DNA of 64,000 nt from Marinomonas hwangdonensis (GTDB taxonomy: Bacteria; Pseudomonadota; Gammaproteobacteria; Pseudomonadales; Marinomonadaceae), in contig NZ_RIZG01000003.1 in NCBI RefSeq assembly GCF_003721245.1, positions 186,001 to 250,000 of the forward strand. The letters are read 5' to 3'. Shown piece after piece: positions 15,697 through 25,819 of this stretch. Below the pieces are notes generated by a model. It was not told the DNA's origin and made no database searches. It saw nothing but the letters and a program-made list of their open reading frames with translations. Position 1 is the stretch's first letter. Each line of letters starts with the position of its first letter. Position numbers and translations under genes: made by a program.

Positions 15697-15882
15697 AATT
15701 TAGTCAAAACCCTTTACAGTTGCTTTACTTTTTAATAATCACGACTACCTTGTATAGACAAATATGGTTAGGTTTTTAAAGGATTTTGTAATCTAAATTC
15801 AATGTAAACCGAACATATTACGTAAGGATCGTTGCCCGATCGTACCGCTCTTGGTATGGAAGATTAGATTGCGGAGAAGTAA

Positions 15883-18132
15883 ATGAAATTCACTCATAAA
15901 ATGGTCATGACCATGTTGTTAATCGGTCTGTTGCCGGTTATTTTGGTGGCGACGGTTGCCATACACATCGCGTCTGTTTCTTTGGAAAGACAGGCGTTTA
16001 ATCAACTAGAATCTGTTCGAGAAAACAAAACCTTTACTGTTAAGCAGTATCTTTCCACGCTCACTAATCAAGTAGAGCTTATGGCGGGTGACCCCAACCT
16101 TCAGGACGCCGTAAACACGCTAAGCACCTCCTTTGCACAGGTGTTAAGTGATGAGAATCAAATCATTACCAGTGACGTGCTTTTACAAAAGCGACAGGCC
16201 CTAAAAGCCTTTTATCAATCCGAATTCGCCCCAAGACTGACAGAGCAAGACCCTAATCATGGTTTAGGAGACACTAGCCAGTTGGTCGATCAACTCTCCG
16301 ACACGGCGGTTTTGTTACAGGACGCTTATCTTGTTAAAAACCCCCATCCTATTGGCAGTAAAAACGCCTTGATGATGTCGACCTTGAATACCTCTTATGA
16401 CATCGCTCACTCCAATGTTCACGCTTACCTATCCGACGTACAACAACGCTTCGGGTTTTACGATATCTTCTTGGTTAATCACCAGGGGAATCTTGTGTAC
16501 AGTGTTTTCAAAGAAGTTGATTACGCAACGTCACTCAGTACCGGCCCTTTTAAAAACAGTGGCCTTGGCGAGGCATTTTCTAGATCGAGAAATCACAATA
16601 CGAACCAAGTCACCGTGGTGGATTTTGCGTTTTATCTCCCCTCTTACAACAGTCCAGCCGCTTTTATAGCCGCACCAATGATAGATAAAAATGGGCAAAA
16701 TCAAGGGACTATTGTGGCTCAATTTCCGCTGCAAAATATGAATCACATCATGAATGAACGCGCAGGGTTAGGCCAAACGGGAGAAACGTATTTGATAGGT
16801 AATGACCGGTTAATGCGCTCTGACTCTTTTCTATCACCCGACACTCACAGCGTTATTGCGTCCTTTTTACAGCCCGAAACGGGGAAGGTCGATACGGTCG
16901 CGGCAAAAGAAGCCCTATCGGGAAAAACGGGCATCCAAATTATCAAGGACTATAACGATCATCCTGTATTGTCGGCCTATGCTCCGCTTGAATTTGCGGG
17001 GCTGCAATGGGCCATTTTGGCAGAGATCGATGAAAAAGAAGCCTTTGCCGATGTTCGATGGCTGTATGTTTTTACCGGAAGTTTGCTGATTTTCACCCTT
17101 CTAACCGTTATTGTGATTGCTCTTTATGTCGCCCGTTCTGTGCTCATCCCGATTGGAGGCGAACCCAAGGACATTCAGTCAATTGTCGAACAGGTGGCGG
17201 CTGGCAATTTAACCCATGACTTTGCATTAACGGGCAAAGAAACCGGTATTTATCGATCACTTGCTACCATGGTCACCGATCTGAGGCAATTGATTCGACA
17301 CATCACCACGGCAGCAGAAGGCCAAGCAAGCACAGCTCTTGAGCTAGCGTCGACCACAGAACAAGCAAACAACAACCTCAGTGCGCAACACCAAAGTACC
17401 ATGCTGGTGGCCACTGCGATGCATCAGATGTCTGCCAGTGTGAACGATGTGGCACAAAACACCTCACACGTTGCCGAATCGACCAAACAGGCGCGAGCCG
17501 CGGTGATATTGAGCGCGACTCAAGTATCTGACGTTTCCGACAGCATCCAAAAAGTCGCCCTTACCTTGTCCGAAGCCGCAGCGAAGGTCGACAAGGTGAA
17601 TAACAGGGCAAATGACATATCCAGTGTTTTGCAAACGATCAAAGGCATTGCAGACCAAACCAACCTGCTTGCTTTAAACGCCGCCATAGAAGCGGCAAGA
17701 GCGGGTGAGCAAGGAAGAGGCTTTGCCGTGGTTGCTGATGAAGTACGCACCCTTGCCATGAACACGCAAAAAGAAACCGAACAAATCGCCCACATCATCC
17801 AAGCGCTTCAACAAGGCTCTAATGACGCCAAGAACACCATGAACCTTAGTGTTGAAAGTGCGAACCAAGTGGCGCAAACCACATTGAACACCGTCGCTAG
17901 CTTGAAACAAGCCGTTGACTATGTGGAGCAATCTTCCGATATGTTATTACAAATTGCGAGCGCAGCCGAACAACAATCCAGCGTAGCTGGTGAGATAAAT
18001 GAAAATATTCATTCGATTAACACCATGTCAACGGAGAACGAACAAGCCATTGGGTACATAGCAAGGGCCAGTGAAGAGTTAGCCAACCTTTCAGAGCAAC
18101 TTAACCAAGTGACTAAAAAGTTTCAGTCGTAA
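15883..18132 (+). CDS. Methyl-accepting chemotaxis protein with a large periplasmic sensor domain
   Basis: A 749-residue transmembrane chemoreceptor. TM1 spans about residues 8-30. A periplasmic domain of about 360 residues resembles a double-Cache fold ([22 protein letters not shown] near its end). TM2 is near 393-418, followed by a HAMP domain ([20 protein letters not shown]). The cytoplasmic signalling tip is intact ([40 protein letters not shown], given in two parts: [20 protein letters not shown] and [20 protein letters not shown]). There is no C-terminal CheR-tether pentapeptide. The ligand is unknown, and it is monocistronic. Confidence 0.95.
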   Translation: MKFTHKMVMTMLLIGLLPVILVATVAIHIASVSLERQAFNQLESVRENKTFTVKQYLSTLTNQVELMAGDPNLQDAVNTLSTSFAQVLSDENQIITSDVLLQKRQALKAFYQSEFAPRLTEQDPNHGLGDTSQLVDQLSDTAVLLQDAYLVKNPHPIGSKNALMMSTLNTSYDIAHSNVHAYLSDVQQRFGFYDIFLVNHQGNLVYSVFKEVDYATSLSTGPFKNSGLGEAFSRSRNHNTNQVTVVDFAFYLPSYNSPAAFIAAPMIDKNGQNQGTIVAQFPLQNMNHIMNERAGLGQTGETYLIGNDRLMRSDSFLSPDTHSVIASFLQPETGKVDTVAAKEALSGKTGIQIIKDYNDHPVLSAYAPLEFAGLQWAILAEIDEKEAFADVRWLYVFTGSLLIFTLLTVIVIALYVARSVLIPIGGEPKDIQSIVEQVAAGNLTHDFALTGKETGIYRSLATMVTDLRQLIRHITTAAEGQASTALELASTTEQANNNLSAQHQSTMLVATAMHQMSASVNDVAQNTSHVAESTKQARAAVILSATQVSDVSDSIQKVALTLSEAAAKVDKVNNRANDISSVLQTIKGIADQTNLLALNAAIEAARAGEQGRGFAVVADEVRTLAMNTQKETEQIAHIIQALQQGSNDAKNTMNLSVESANQVAQTTLNTVASLKQAVDYVEQSSDMLLQIASAAEQQSSVAGEINENIHSINTMSTENEQAIGYIARASEELANLSEQLNQVTKKFQS

Positions 18133-18308
18133 GAGGCAAGACTTCTTGTAGTGATAGCTAGGTTTTGCCTTACTCTGTATTGCCTAGCTTTCGTTATGTG
18201 ATGTTGCATTCGCTGGGAAAATGTTATGGTTTTGAGGCGCCATAATAACAACTCCATTACTCTGTAAGGCATTCACTCAAGAGTACGCGTAGCACCTAGA
18301 TCTGTAGA

Positions 18309-19082
18309 CTAAGCCACGGGCACAAATAAGGGTTTGCCGTTGAGTCTTGTCATGGCGAGTTTTTGACGATAAAGCGGCTCTAGGTTTTGCTGGGTTAACA
18401 GTGTTTTCGCATCACCCCAGATAGGTGGTCGATCGGGGTACAAAAGTAGAACATGGGAACACCATTGGGCAGCGACGTTGACGTCATGCAGTGACATAAC
18501 CACGACTTTGTTCAGGTTTGCCTGCTCGGCTAGCAAGCCCATCACGGCCACTTGGTAATGTAGATCCAGATGGTTGGTCGGCTCGTCCACCAGCCATACA
18601 TCGGGTGATTGGGCCATTAACGTAGCGAGCGCGGCACGTTGTCGTTCACCACCCGATAAACTGTTCAACGCACGTTCACGAAACGGTGACAAATCCAAAC
18701 GGTCTATCGCAGCATGCGCTAGTGCTAGGTCCTGTTCGTTTTCCATTTCCCAAGGCGATAAATGAGGGAAGCGTCCTAATAAAACCGTTTCCAGCACGGT
18801 TGCGGGAAAGCCATCTTGATGCTCTTGAAACATAATGCCGATTTGCTGTGCAAGCTTTAAGCGGTGCAACGACGTAATTGGCTGATGATTTAATTCGATC
18901 GCGCCGAGTGCTGGCACTTTCAAAGCGGCGAGGGTGTGCAATAAGGTGGTTTTGCCGACACCATTTGGCCCCAAAATCCCCCACATTTGACCTGCCTTAA
19001 AAGTTAATGACAAAGCATACTCTGATTGGCGGGGTTTATTGGGGATAGCGGCCAGTAATTGAGTTAACGTAAGCGTTGTCAT
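18309..19082 (-). CDS. btuD: Vitamin B12 (cobalamin) ABC transporter ATP-binding protein
   Basis: A 257-residue ATPase that powers the BtuCDF importer. Walker A is GPNGVGKTT, the signature motif LSGGERQRAALA, and Walker B VWLVDEPTNHLD, with the switch histidine in VVMSLHDVN. I place the start at ATG 19082, which overlaps the btuC stop codon as ATGA; a longer open frame upstream adds 42 residues that have no place in the family. Iron-siderophore ATPases are close relatives, but the operon's btuB, btuF and riboswitch settle the substrate. Confidence 0.9.
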   Translation of the reverse strand: MTTLTLTQLLAAIPNKPRQSEYALSLTFKAGQMWGILGPNGVGKTTLLHTLAALKVPALGAIELNHQPITSLHRLKLAQQIGIMFQEHQDGFPATVLETVLLGRFPHLSPWEMENEQDLALAHAAIDRLDLSPFRERALNSLSGGERQRAALATLMAQSPDVWLVDEPTNHLDLHYQVAVMGLLAEQANLNKVVVMSLHDVNVAAQWCSHVLLLYPDRPPIWGDAKTLLTQQNLEPLYRQKLAMTRLNGKPLFVPVA

Positions 19083-20083
19083 AAACGCCCCCGCTGCAAT
19101 AGATACAAGAAGGTGGGTACGCCAAGCAATGCCGTAATCACCCCCACTGGCAGTTGTTCTGGCGCAATAACAGTACGTGCCAATGTATCGGCTAAGGTGA
19201 CTAAACAACCACCAGCCAAAGCGCTTGCTGGTAGAATGAGCCGCTGATCATTACCCAATACCATGCGTAGCATGTGTGGAACCACCAAGCCAACAAACCC
19301 TACACTGCCTGCTGTTGTCACCGCAATCGCCGTGAGCAAACTGGCTAACAGAAACACTAGGCGTTCCACGCTTTTCACATTTACCCCAAGTGCCGCCGCT
19401 TGCAAAGGCCCACGAGCCAACACATTCAGACTGCGACCAAGTGGCATCAGAATGAGACAGGTTGGTACCAACACACACCAAGCCAGCCATGGTGTGCTGG
19501 CATAGGATAAATCGCCCATCAACCAATACAACATGCCAGGAATTTTGTAAGGCGGTGCAAGCGCCAACATGAGCGTAATTAATGCTCCCCAGCCAGCAGC
19601 AATCACCACCCCCGTCAGTAACAAACGCATGGTCGCCATGTTTCCCAAGCGCGAGGCAAGCCCGAACACCAATAGGGTCGATAACACCGCACCGAGAAAC
19701 GCCATGCCCGACATCAAAATGCCACTAATACCCAACAAAATCGCCGCCAGTGCGGCCACAGACGCGCCCCCTGAAATCCCCAATACATAGGGATCAGCAA
19801 GAGGGTTTCGAAGTAAAATCTGCATCAGAGCGCCCGCCACCGCCAGCAATCCACCCGTTGCAAATGCCGCCATCACACGGGGCAAACGCAACTCCAAGAC
19901 CAGGGTTTGATTAAGGCCTGAACCTTGCCCAAGTAATGCCTGCCAAACCGAATAAGGCGACAAACTGACACTGCCTTGCGTGACCGAAAAGACGATACTC
20001 AGCAGCGATACACCAGCTAACACCACAAGCGGCCAGGCGATGGAACGACGATTTGTTAGATGACGAGTTTTAACGTCGAGCAC
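19079..20083 (-). CDS. btuC: Vitamin B12 ABC transporter permease
   Basis: A 334-residue FecCD-family permease with about ten membrane helices. Recognisable segments are LELRLPRVMAAFATGGLLAVAGALMQ (near 65-90, split here as LELRLPRVMAAFATGG plus LLAVAGALMQ), NPLADPYVLGISGGAS and the cytoplasmic coupling segment GFVGLVVPHMLRMVLG. It overlaps btuF upstream by 14 bp and btuD downstream by 4 bp, so all four genes are likely translated from one transcript. Confidence 0.93.
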   Translation of the reverse strand: MLDVKTRHLTNRRSIAWPLVVLAGVSLLSIVFSVTQGSVSLSPYSVWQALLGQGSGLNQTLVLELRLPRVMAAFATGGLLAVAGALMQILLRNPLADPYVLGISGGASVAALAAILLGISGILMSGMAFLGAVLSTLLVFGLASRLGNMATMRLLLTGVVIAAGWGALITLMLALAPPYKIPGMLYWLMGDLSYASTPWLAWCVLVPTCLILMPLGRSLNVLARGPLQAAALGVNVKSVERLVFLLASLLTAIAVTTAGSVGFVGLVVPHMLRMVLGNDQRLILPASALAGGCLVTLADTLARTVIAPEQLPVGVITALLGVPTFLYLLQRGRL

Positions 20084-20972
20084 GAGCGGTATCCAGCCTT
20101 TGACAAAGAATTTGCGCGCCTTCTAATAAACGCGGCGTTGGACGTTGAACGAGGGAGGCAGGCACATAAAATAAATTACCTCGCTGCGTGGCAACTAAGT
20201 CGGGAAAAGACAGCCAAGTATTAAGCCAGTCAGTTTTCAGCTCGCCTCTATCACCCGTTATAATGACTTCTGGATTTTTCAACAGAATAGCTTCTCGACT
20301 AAGACGTGGAATAAGGCGAGGCGAGTCCGCAAACACATTGACGCCACCACATAGATTGACCGCTTTACTCATGTAGTGGCTACCATTCATTGTCATGAGT
20401 GGTTCGTCCCATATTTGATAAAAGGTCTTGATTGGGGCGGCCTCTTTGTAGCGTTCCTGCAGCGCTTGAATACCCGTGCGGAAACGCATCGCCTCAAGAT
20501 TGGCCAGCTCTTTGGTGCCAGCGAGCACCCCCATGTTTTCGATATTTCGAGCAATATCTTCGAATTCATGGGCCTCCACGTAATAAACAGGCAGGCCCAA
20601 ACGTGCCAGTGTTTCGATCTGTTCCGTTGGATTACCCGTTCCCCAAGCTAATACCAAATCCGGTTGCAAGCTAATCAAACGTTCTAAATCCAAGCGCGTA
20701 TGACTGCCTACTGAAGTGACGCTTTTGGCGGCTTCGGGATAATCACTATAAGACACGACAGCCACCACCTTGTCACCCGCGCCAGCGGCATAAATCAGCT
20801 CAGTGGCGCCTGGGGACAAAGCAGCGATGCGCACTGCTGGATGATCGAGGCATACACTCAAGCCACGATCATCCTCCACACAAACGGGTTCTGCAAAAGC
20901 GGCGGACGCAAATGCCCCACCGCCGAACCACCATATCAACATGAATGAAACAATACGCATCGGATTAGCCAT
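20070..20972 (-). CDS. btuF: Periplasmic cobalamin-binding protein
   Basis: A 300-residue substrate-binding protein with a signal peptide ending near AFAEP (about residue 28). The N-lobe begins RIAALSPGATELIYAAGAGDKVVAVVSYSDYP (shown here as AALSPGATELIYAAGAG plus VVSYSDYP), typical of BtuF. Further typical segments are LQPDLVLAWGTGNP and LPVYYVEAHEFEDI. It delivers cobalamin from BtuB to BtuCD. Its ATG overlaps the btuB stop by one base (TAATG). Confidence 0.92.
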   Translation of the reverse strand: MANPMRIVSFMLIWWFGGGAFASAAFAEPVCVEDDRGLSVCLDHPAVRIAALSPGATELIYAAGAGDKVVAVVSYSDYPEAAKSVTSVGSHTRLDLERLISLQPDLVLAWGTGNPTEQIETLARLGLPVYYVEAHEFEDIARNIENMGVLAGTKELANLEAMRFRTGIQALQERYKEAAPIKTFYQIWDEPLMTMNGSHYMSKAVNLCGGVNVFADSPRLIPRLSREAILLKNPEVIITGDRGELKTDWLNTWLSFPDLVATQRGNLFYVPASLVQRPTPRLLEGAQILCQRLDTARARR

Positions 20973-22765
20973 TAAAATGCCGAATAGTTAAGCGTTAAGA
21001 AAACACCACGCCCAGGATTAAAGTAATCTTTTGCCGTTTGGTATTCTTTATCGAGAGCATTTTTGATGCTGAGCTCGGCATTCCAATCCGTCGCAAAATC
21101 ATAACTGGCTCGTAAATTCATCGTCACATAACCGGATATGGTCTCCGAACTGCCCAGCGTTGCTGCGCGTCCATCGGCACCAATAAAGGTTACACCAACA
21201 CGGCCTTTATCAAACAGACGATCAGCACTTAGACGAGCGCTTCGTTTAGCGCGTTTAGGCAACTGAAAACCTGTTTTATTATCTTTTGCATCTAGCCAAG
21301 TCAGAGCAGTATTTAACTGCCATTGGTTTACTGTTAGACCGGATGACAGCTCAACACCCTGGACTTTAGAATCCACATTGTATGCTATCCAAGAACCTGT
21401 GTAGTTAGACCAAACAACCAGATCACCATAGGAAGCATCAAACACCGCTGCATCCCAGTATAGGTTGTTATAATCAGCACGAAGACCCAATTCGACGGTG
21501 TCAGATTTGGTTGCATTCAGTGTTGGGTCACCACTATTTGGGTAATATAAGTCATTAAAAGTAGGGGCTTCGAAAGCCGTGCCATAACTCGTACGTAACG
21601 TATATGTGTCATCAAGTTTATAACCTACGGCCACTCCTCCCGTTGTTGAATCACCGTAAGCACTGTTGCGATCTTGACGAAGGTTTAGTTGCAGGCTGGT
21701 TTGACCGAAGTCAAACTGGGACTGAGCAAATATCGCATCATTATTGCGGTCTGGTGCTTGGTACCGTGAGACATCAATACTGTCTTGGGAAGTTTCAGCT
21801 CCGAGCACAAATTCATGATCTCCAGCCCAAAACGTATTGCTCCAACGAGCTGTGTTCGTTTTGGAGTCATACTGATCTCTGGAAGAAACCGTAATACTTT
21901 CGTTACGGGTTTGAGACAACTTAAGCTCAGTATCCCAATCCGCCATGACCGGTAGACGAACGCCCAAGCCGATTACTTGGACTTGATAGTCACTTTCGTC
22001 ACCAACATATTCGTTGCGCCCTTCACTGTTCATCATCAAACCACTGATGCGCGCACCGCTGTCAAAATTATGCCCGACGTTGAGCAATATATTTTCGTTA
22101 TCATAGCCCTTAGCTTCCTTATCTTTTTTTACAATGTCCCCGTCGGTTTCGAACTTTCCTGCCGACAAAAGGTATTGTGTGTTATCACTGGCACCAGATA
22201 ACGTGGTATCGACCGTTTTCGTATTAAACGACCCACCGCCCACAGACACATTCATGTGCGTATCATCGCTCGCTTCGGGTAAAAAAACTTGAATAACGCC
22301 ACCAACCGTATCAGCGCCATATAAAGTCGCCTTAGAGCCTCGCACGATTTCTAGTCGGTCTATTAGTGAAGTCGGAATATTCTCAAACGGTGCACCACCA
22401 GATGTGGCTGAATACAGAGGAATGCCATCAAGCAGAAATTTAGTCGATTCCGAGCTGGCACCACGCATATACACGCTGGTCGTTTTTCCATAACCGCCAT
22501 TTGAACTCACATCAACACCTGGTTGAGCTGCGAGTAACTCGCTTATTTCTTGTGCCTGCTGTGCCTTAACGTCTTCACGACTTATGACAGTAACAGACGC
22601 GAGAGAGTCCGCCATGCTCACTGGGGTAGAAGTCGCAGTGACCACCAAAGGCGGTAAAATGAACGATGAATTTGATGAGGTATCTGCATAAGCCGAAATG
22701 GCGGACACAAGACTAAGTGCCACGAAAGACTTCGTGAACATAGGGGTAATACATTGAGTTTTCAT
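20972..22765 (-). CDS. btuB: TonB-dependent vitamin B12 outer-membrane receptor
   Basis: A TonB-dependent receptor of 597 residues from the ATG at 22765. A signal peptide ends at AISAYA. A TonB box-like PPLVVTATST follows, then the plug (VTVISREDVKAQQAQEISEL, RLEIVRGSKATLYGADTVGG). The barrel ends in F (LTLNYSAF), as expected for BAM substrates. A longer frame opens at GTG 22792, but its extra residues precede the signal peptide. Expression is controlled by the cobalamin riboswitch upstream. No clear ribosome binding site precedes 22765; a 14-codon leader frame ends one base before it. Confidence 0.93.
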   Translation of the reverse strand: MKTQCITPMFTKSFVALSLVSAISAYADTSSNSSFILPPLVVTATSTPVSMADSLASVTVISREDVKAQQAQEISELLAAQPGVDVSSNGGYGKTTSVYMRGASSESTKFLLDGIPLYSATSGGAPFENIPTSLIDRLEIVRGSKATLYGADTVGGVIQVFLPEASDDTHMNVSVGGGSFNTKTVDTTLSGASDNTQYLLSAGKFETDGDIVKKDKEAKGYDNENILLNVGHNFDSGARISGLMMNSEGRNEYVGDESDYQVQVIGLGVRLPVMADWDTELKLSQTRNESITVSSRDQYDSKTNTARWSNTFWAGDHEFVLGAETSQDSIDVSRYQAPDRNNDAIFAQSQFDFGQTSLQLNLRQDRNSAYGDSTTGGVAVGYKLDDTYTLRTSYGTAFEAPTFNDLYYPNSGDPTLNATKSDTVELGLRADYNNLYWDAAVFDASYGDLVVWSNYTGSWIAYNVDSKVQGVELSSGLTVNQWQLNTALTWLDAKDNKTGFQLPKRAKRSARLSADRLFDKGRVGVTFIGADGRAATLGSSETISGYVTMNLRASYDFATDWNAELSIKNALDKEYQTAKDYFNPGRGVFLTLNYSAF

Positions 22766-22766
22766 A

Positions 22767-22811
22767 TTAGAATCTACTGTTGCACTGAGCACGCCCGCAC
22801 AGTGGTGACAT
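22767..22811 (-). CDS. Possible 14-codon leader frame translationally coupled to btuB
   Basis: Downstream of the riboswitch, an ATG with TGGAG four bases ahead opens a frame (MSPLCGRAQCNSRF, then TAA). Its stop lies one base before the btuB ATG (TAA-T-ATG). Because btuB itself has no visible ribosome binding site, reinitiation from this frame could load btuB ribosomes, and the riboswitch would then act on the leader's site. Seen in sequence; function inferred. Confidence 0.35.
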   Translation of the reverse strand: MSPLCGRAQCNSRF

Positions 22812-22837
22812 TTGGCTCCAGCTTACGCGGAACCCCC

Positions 22838-23014
22838 AGCTACAGGCAGGTCTCCGGACTCAAAAGTTGCGAATGCAGGCTTTACCGCCTTCCCATGGTT
22901 TACCACAGTGGCTGATTGGCAAAGTTTGACTTTTTTACCGTTGCGGGGGCAGCGTCAGAATTGCACTGACTTCCCTATTATTGCTGACAACTTAGGTCAA
23001 CAACCTGTAACGAT
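22838..23014 (-). ncRNA. Cobalamin (B12) riboswitch
   Basis: Read on the minus strand, the leader shows the class hallmarks in order: AGGGAAGTC-AGTGCAATTC, then CTGCCCCCGCAACGGTA, the B12 box GCCACTG (22906-22912), GGGAAGGCGG, and GAGTCCGGAGACCTGCC. The outermost P1 stem pairs ACAGG with CCTGT. It represses btuB and the downstream btuFCD genes when adenosylcobalamin is abundant. Folded length and motif order are normal. Confidence 0.96.
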
Positions 23015-23040
23015 GCGTACTCTAACATAAGGTGCCATCT

Positions 23041-23056
23041 GGGTCAGATGAATATT
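23041..23056 (-). mobile_element. Isolated RAYT end-like motif
   Basis: GGGTCAGATGAATATT, one base off the common end, about 10 kb from the RAYT cluster. It may be a solo insertion or a remnant. Confidence 0.5.
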
Positions 23057-23223
23057 CTGTCGCTTGAACTCGGTTTCTTTCATCCAATGTTTTGCAATGG
23101 GATAAAACCTTAAACATTCAGGTAACTGTCCATTCGCTGTGCAATCATTTTTTGAGGATTATGATCCCCTTAAAGTGTTAGAATCCGCCCTATTCCGATT
23201 AGGTTTTATTTTAAAGGCAGGCT

Positions 23224-25152
23224 ATGACCGTTCTTCTAATGACCCCACCCATGACGCAATTGAATACACCGTATCCCGCGACGGCGTATCTGACTGGCTT
23301 TTTGCGCTCTCGGGGCTATGAGGCGGTGCAACGAGACCCGGCCATTGAGCTGTTTCTTGAGATGATGACAGCGCCTGCGCTGGATATTATTCGTCAGCAT
23401 GTAGAAGACAATTTTGAGTCATTTGAAGACGATGAACTGCCCGATGCGGTGTTTTGTTTCTTAGCTGAATTTGACCGCTATCGTCTTTGTGTCGAGCCAG
23501 TGATTCGCTTTTTACAAGGCAAAGATTCCAGTCTTGCGTTGCGTATTGTCTCCCGTCGTTTTTTACCAGAAGGCCCAGCGTTCGACGCCATTGCGCAGAT
23601 GGAAGCCGTCTCAGGCGATATACTCAAAACCGCTTTTGGTCAGCTGGGCGTGCAGGACAAAGCTAAGTATTTAGCCACGCTGTTTATCAATGATTTGTCT
23701 GCGGTGATCACTCAGGGCGTCGACCCATATTTTGAAGTGAGCCGTTATGGCGAACGCTTAGCGGCAGCTAACCCAAGCTTTGATGATCTCTACAATACGC
23801 TTATGGGCGAGCCGAGCTTTAGCTCTGAAATTCTAGAGCAATTGGTCGAGCAATATCTGGAAGAAACCCAACCCAGCGTCGTGGCGTTAACCGTGCCTTT
23901 CCCCGGTAATATGCTGGGTGCGCTGCGTATTGCGCAAACTTGTAAAGCCATTAATCCTGATCTCCCTGTTGTGCTGGGCGGTGGTTTTATTAACACTGAG
24001 CTACGTGCGCTGAAAGATCCTCGCGTGTTTGAGTTTGTCGATTTTATCTGTCTGGATGATGGCGAACGTCCTTTTATGACCTTGCTGGAATTCTTTGACG
24101 GCAAGCGTGAAATTGATGAGTTAGTGCGTACTTACTTCCTTGCAGAAGACGAAAACGGCGAGCCATACGTTCACTACAATGAAAACACCGAGCTGCATGA
24201 TATTCCGCAAACCGATGTTGGCACGCCAATTTACGATGGTTTGCCGTTAACCGAATACTTGTCACTCTGTGAAATGCTCAACCCGATGCACCGCATCTGG
24301 AGCGATGGCCGCTGGAACAAGCTGACCATTGCCCACGGTTGTTATTGGCGTAAATGCAGTTTCTGTGATGTGACATTGGATTACATTGATCGTTACGATG
24401 CGGCTGGCGCCGATATTCTGGTGGATCGTATTGAAGAGTTGATTGCCGAAACTGGTCAGACTGGCTTCCACTTTGTCGACGAAGCCGCACCACCAAAAGC
24501 CTTGTTTGCGTTAGCAAGACGCCTAATCGAACGGGGCGTAGTGATCAGTTGGTGGAGCAATATTCGTTTTGAAAAAACCTTTACGCCAGAGCGTTGTCAG
24601 TTATTGGCAGATTCCGGCTGTATCGCCGTCAGTGGTGGTCTTGAAGTAGCGTCCGACCGATTACTAAAACTGATGAAAAAAGGCGTCAGCGTCGAGCAAG
24701 TGGCTCGCGTAACCAAAGCCTTCAGTGATGCAGATATTTTAGTGCATTCTTATTTGATGTATGGCTTCCCGACACAAACCGAGCAAGAAACCATTGATGC
24801 GTTGGAAATGGTGCGTCAGATGATGGCACAAGAGTGTTTCCAATCGGCCTTCTGGCACAGATTCGCAGCCACTGCACACAGCCCGATTGGTATTAATCCC
24901 GAAGAATATGGCATCACGCTCGCGGAACGCCCTGATATCTTATTCGCGGAAAACGACGTGGATTTCACCGATCCAACAGGCACAGATCACGACATGCTGG
25001 GCGACGGACTGCGTAAAGCGCTTTACAACTATATGCACGGCATCGGCTTTGATCAACCAATGGACTTTTGGTTTGATAAACCGGTTAAGCGTACTTTGGT
25101 TAAAAAAGACCTGATTTCCAAAGCTTTGAACGACCTGATTGCCAGCAGTTAA
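23224..25152 (+). CDS. B12-binding-domain radical SAM protein
   Basis: A 642-residue protein with an N-terminal cobalamin-binding-like region (about 150-290; VVALTVPFPGNMLGALRIAQ, LPVVLGGGFINTEL, FICLDDGERPFMTLLEFFDG). A radical SAM domain follows with the iron-sulfur motif CYWRKCSFCD (CxxxCxxC) near residue 380, then GFHFVDEAAPPKAL, WWSNIRFEKTFT and SGGLEVASDRLLKLMKKGVS. Such enzymes perform methylations or C-C rearrangements on unknown substrates. It is monocistronic and divergent from the B12 uptake operon, which fits a need for cobalamin. Specific function not known. Confidence 0.88.
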   Translation: MTVLLMTPPMTQLNTPYPATAYLTGFLRSRGYEAVQRDPAIELFLEMMTAPALDIIRQHVEDNFESFEDDELPDAVFCFLAEFDRYRLCVEPVIRFLQGKDSSLALRIVSRRFLPEGPAFDAIAQMEAVSGDILKTAFGQLGVQDKAKYLATLFINDLSAVITQGVDPYFEVSRYGERLAAANPSFDDLYNTLMGEPSFSSEILEQLVEQYLEETQPSVVALTVPFPGNMLGALRIAQTCKAINPDLPVVLGGGFINTELRALKDPRVFEFVDFICLDDGERPFMTLLEFFDGKREIDELVRTYFLAEDENGEPYVHYNENTELHDIPQTDVGTPIYDGLPLTEYLSLCEMLNPMHRIWSDGRWNKLTIAHGCYWRKCSFCDVTLDYIDRYDAAGADILVDRIEELIAETGQTGFHFVDEAAPPKALFALARRLIERGVVISWWSNIRFEKTFTPERCQLLADSGCIAVSGGLEVASDRLLKLMKKGVSVEQVARVTKAFSDADILVHSYLMYGFPTQTEQETIDALEMVRQMMAQECFQSAFWHRFAATAHSPIGINPEEYGITLAERPDILFAENDVDFTDPTGTDHDMLGDGLRKALYNYMHGIGFDQPMDFWFDKPVKRTLVKKDLISKALNDLIASS

Positions 25153-25262
25153 ACAAGGCTTTTCCCTTACGGGATCAAAGACAGAAAATTCTCTTACCCT
25201 ATAGGACTTTTTATGCTTTCTTGTCTATTCTATTAACTCACCTTCTTAATAGGACAAGAGCC

Positions 25263-25805
25263 ATGAAAGGTACCGTTTTTAATCACTTTCAAGAAATGAT
25301 CGAAGAACAATTTGGTATGGAGTGTTGGGAAACGCTGCTGGATAAATGTGACTTACCCAGCGGGGGGATTTATACCAGTGCCGAAACGTACGACGATCAA
25401 GAAATATTATCGCTCGTTGTTGCTTTGTCAGAGTACAGCGCTGTTCCTGTACCAGACCTAGTGGAAGCATTTGGGCGTTACTTATACAGTGGCTTAGCAC
25501 ATAGCTTACCGCCTTCAATGATGAATTTCCCTGATCTCTGGTCTCTGCTCGAAGCGGTAGATTCAGTGATCCATGTGGAAGTAAATAAACTGTACCCTGA
25601 TGCGTTAACACCCAAGATTCTTGTTACTGAAAAGCGTGATAACGGCGTCACTCTTTATTATCAGTCGCCTCGTAAAATGTGTTTACTCGCCATAGGTTTA
25701 GTACATCAAGCCGCCGATAACTTCGGCACTCCCGTTACCATTAAACACACTTGCTGTATGAATGAAGGAGCAGATCATTGCTCCATGCTTATAGAGCGTG
25801 GCTAA
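25263..25805 (+). CDS. H-NOX heme-based nitric oxide sensor
   Basis: A 180-residue stand-alone H-NOX (HNOB) domain beginning MKGTVFNHFQEMIEEQFG, the standard start of the family. I chose ATG 25263, with AGGAC eight bases upstream, over a longer frame from 25221. The probable proximal heme ligand is H104 (VIHVEVNKLYPDA), and the heme-propionate motif YxSxR is Y133-Q-S135-P-R137. These sensors bind NO and control a partner kinase or cyclase, usually encoded next door, as here. Whether it excludes O2 cannot be settled by eye. Confidence 0.94.
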   Translation: MKGTVFNHFQEMIEEQFGMECWETLLDKCDLPSGGIYTSAETYDDQEILSLVVALSEYSAVPVPDLVEAFGRYLYSGLAHSLPPSMMNFPDLWSLLEAVDSVIHVEVNKLYPDALTPKILVTEKRDNGVTLYYQSPRKMCLLAIGLVHQAADNFGTPVTIKHTCCMNEGADHCSMLIERG

Positions 25806-25819
25806 ACTAGGGTAGCTGT

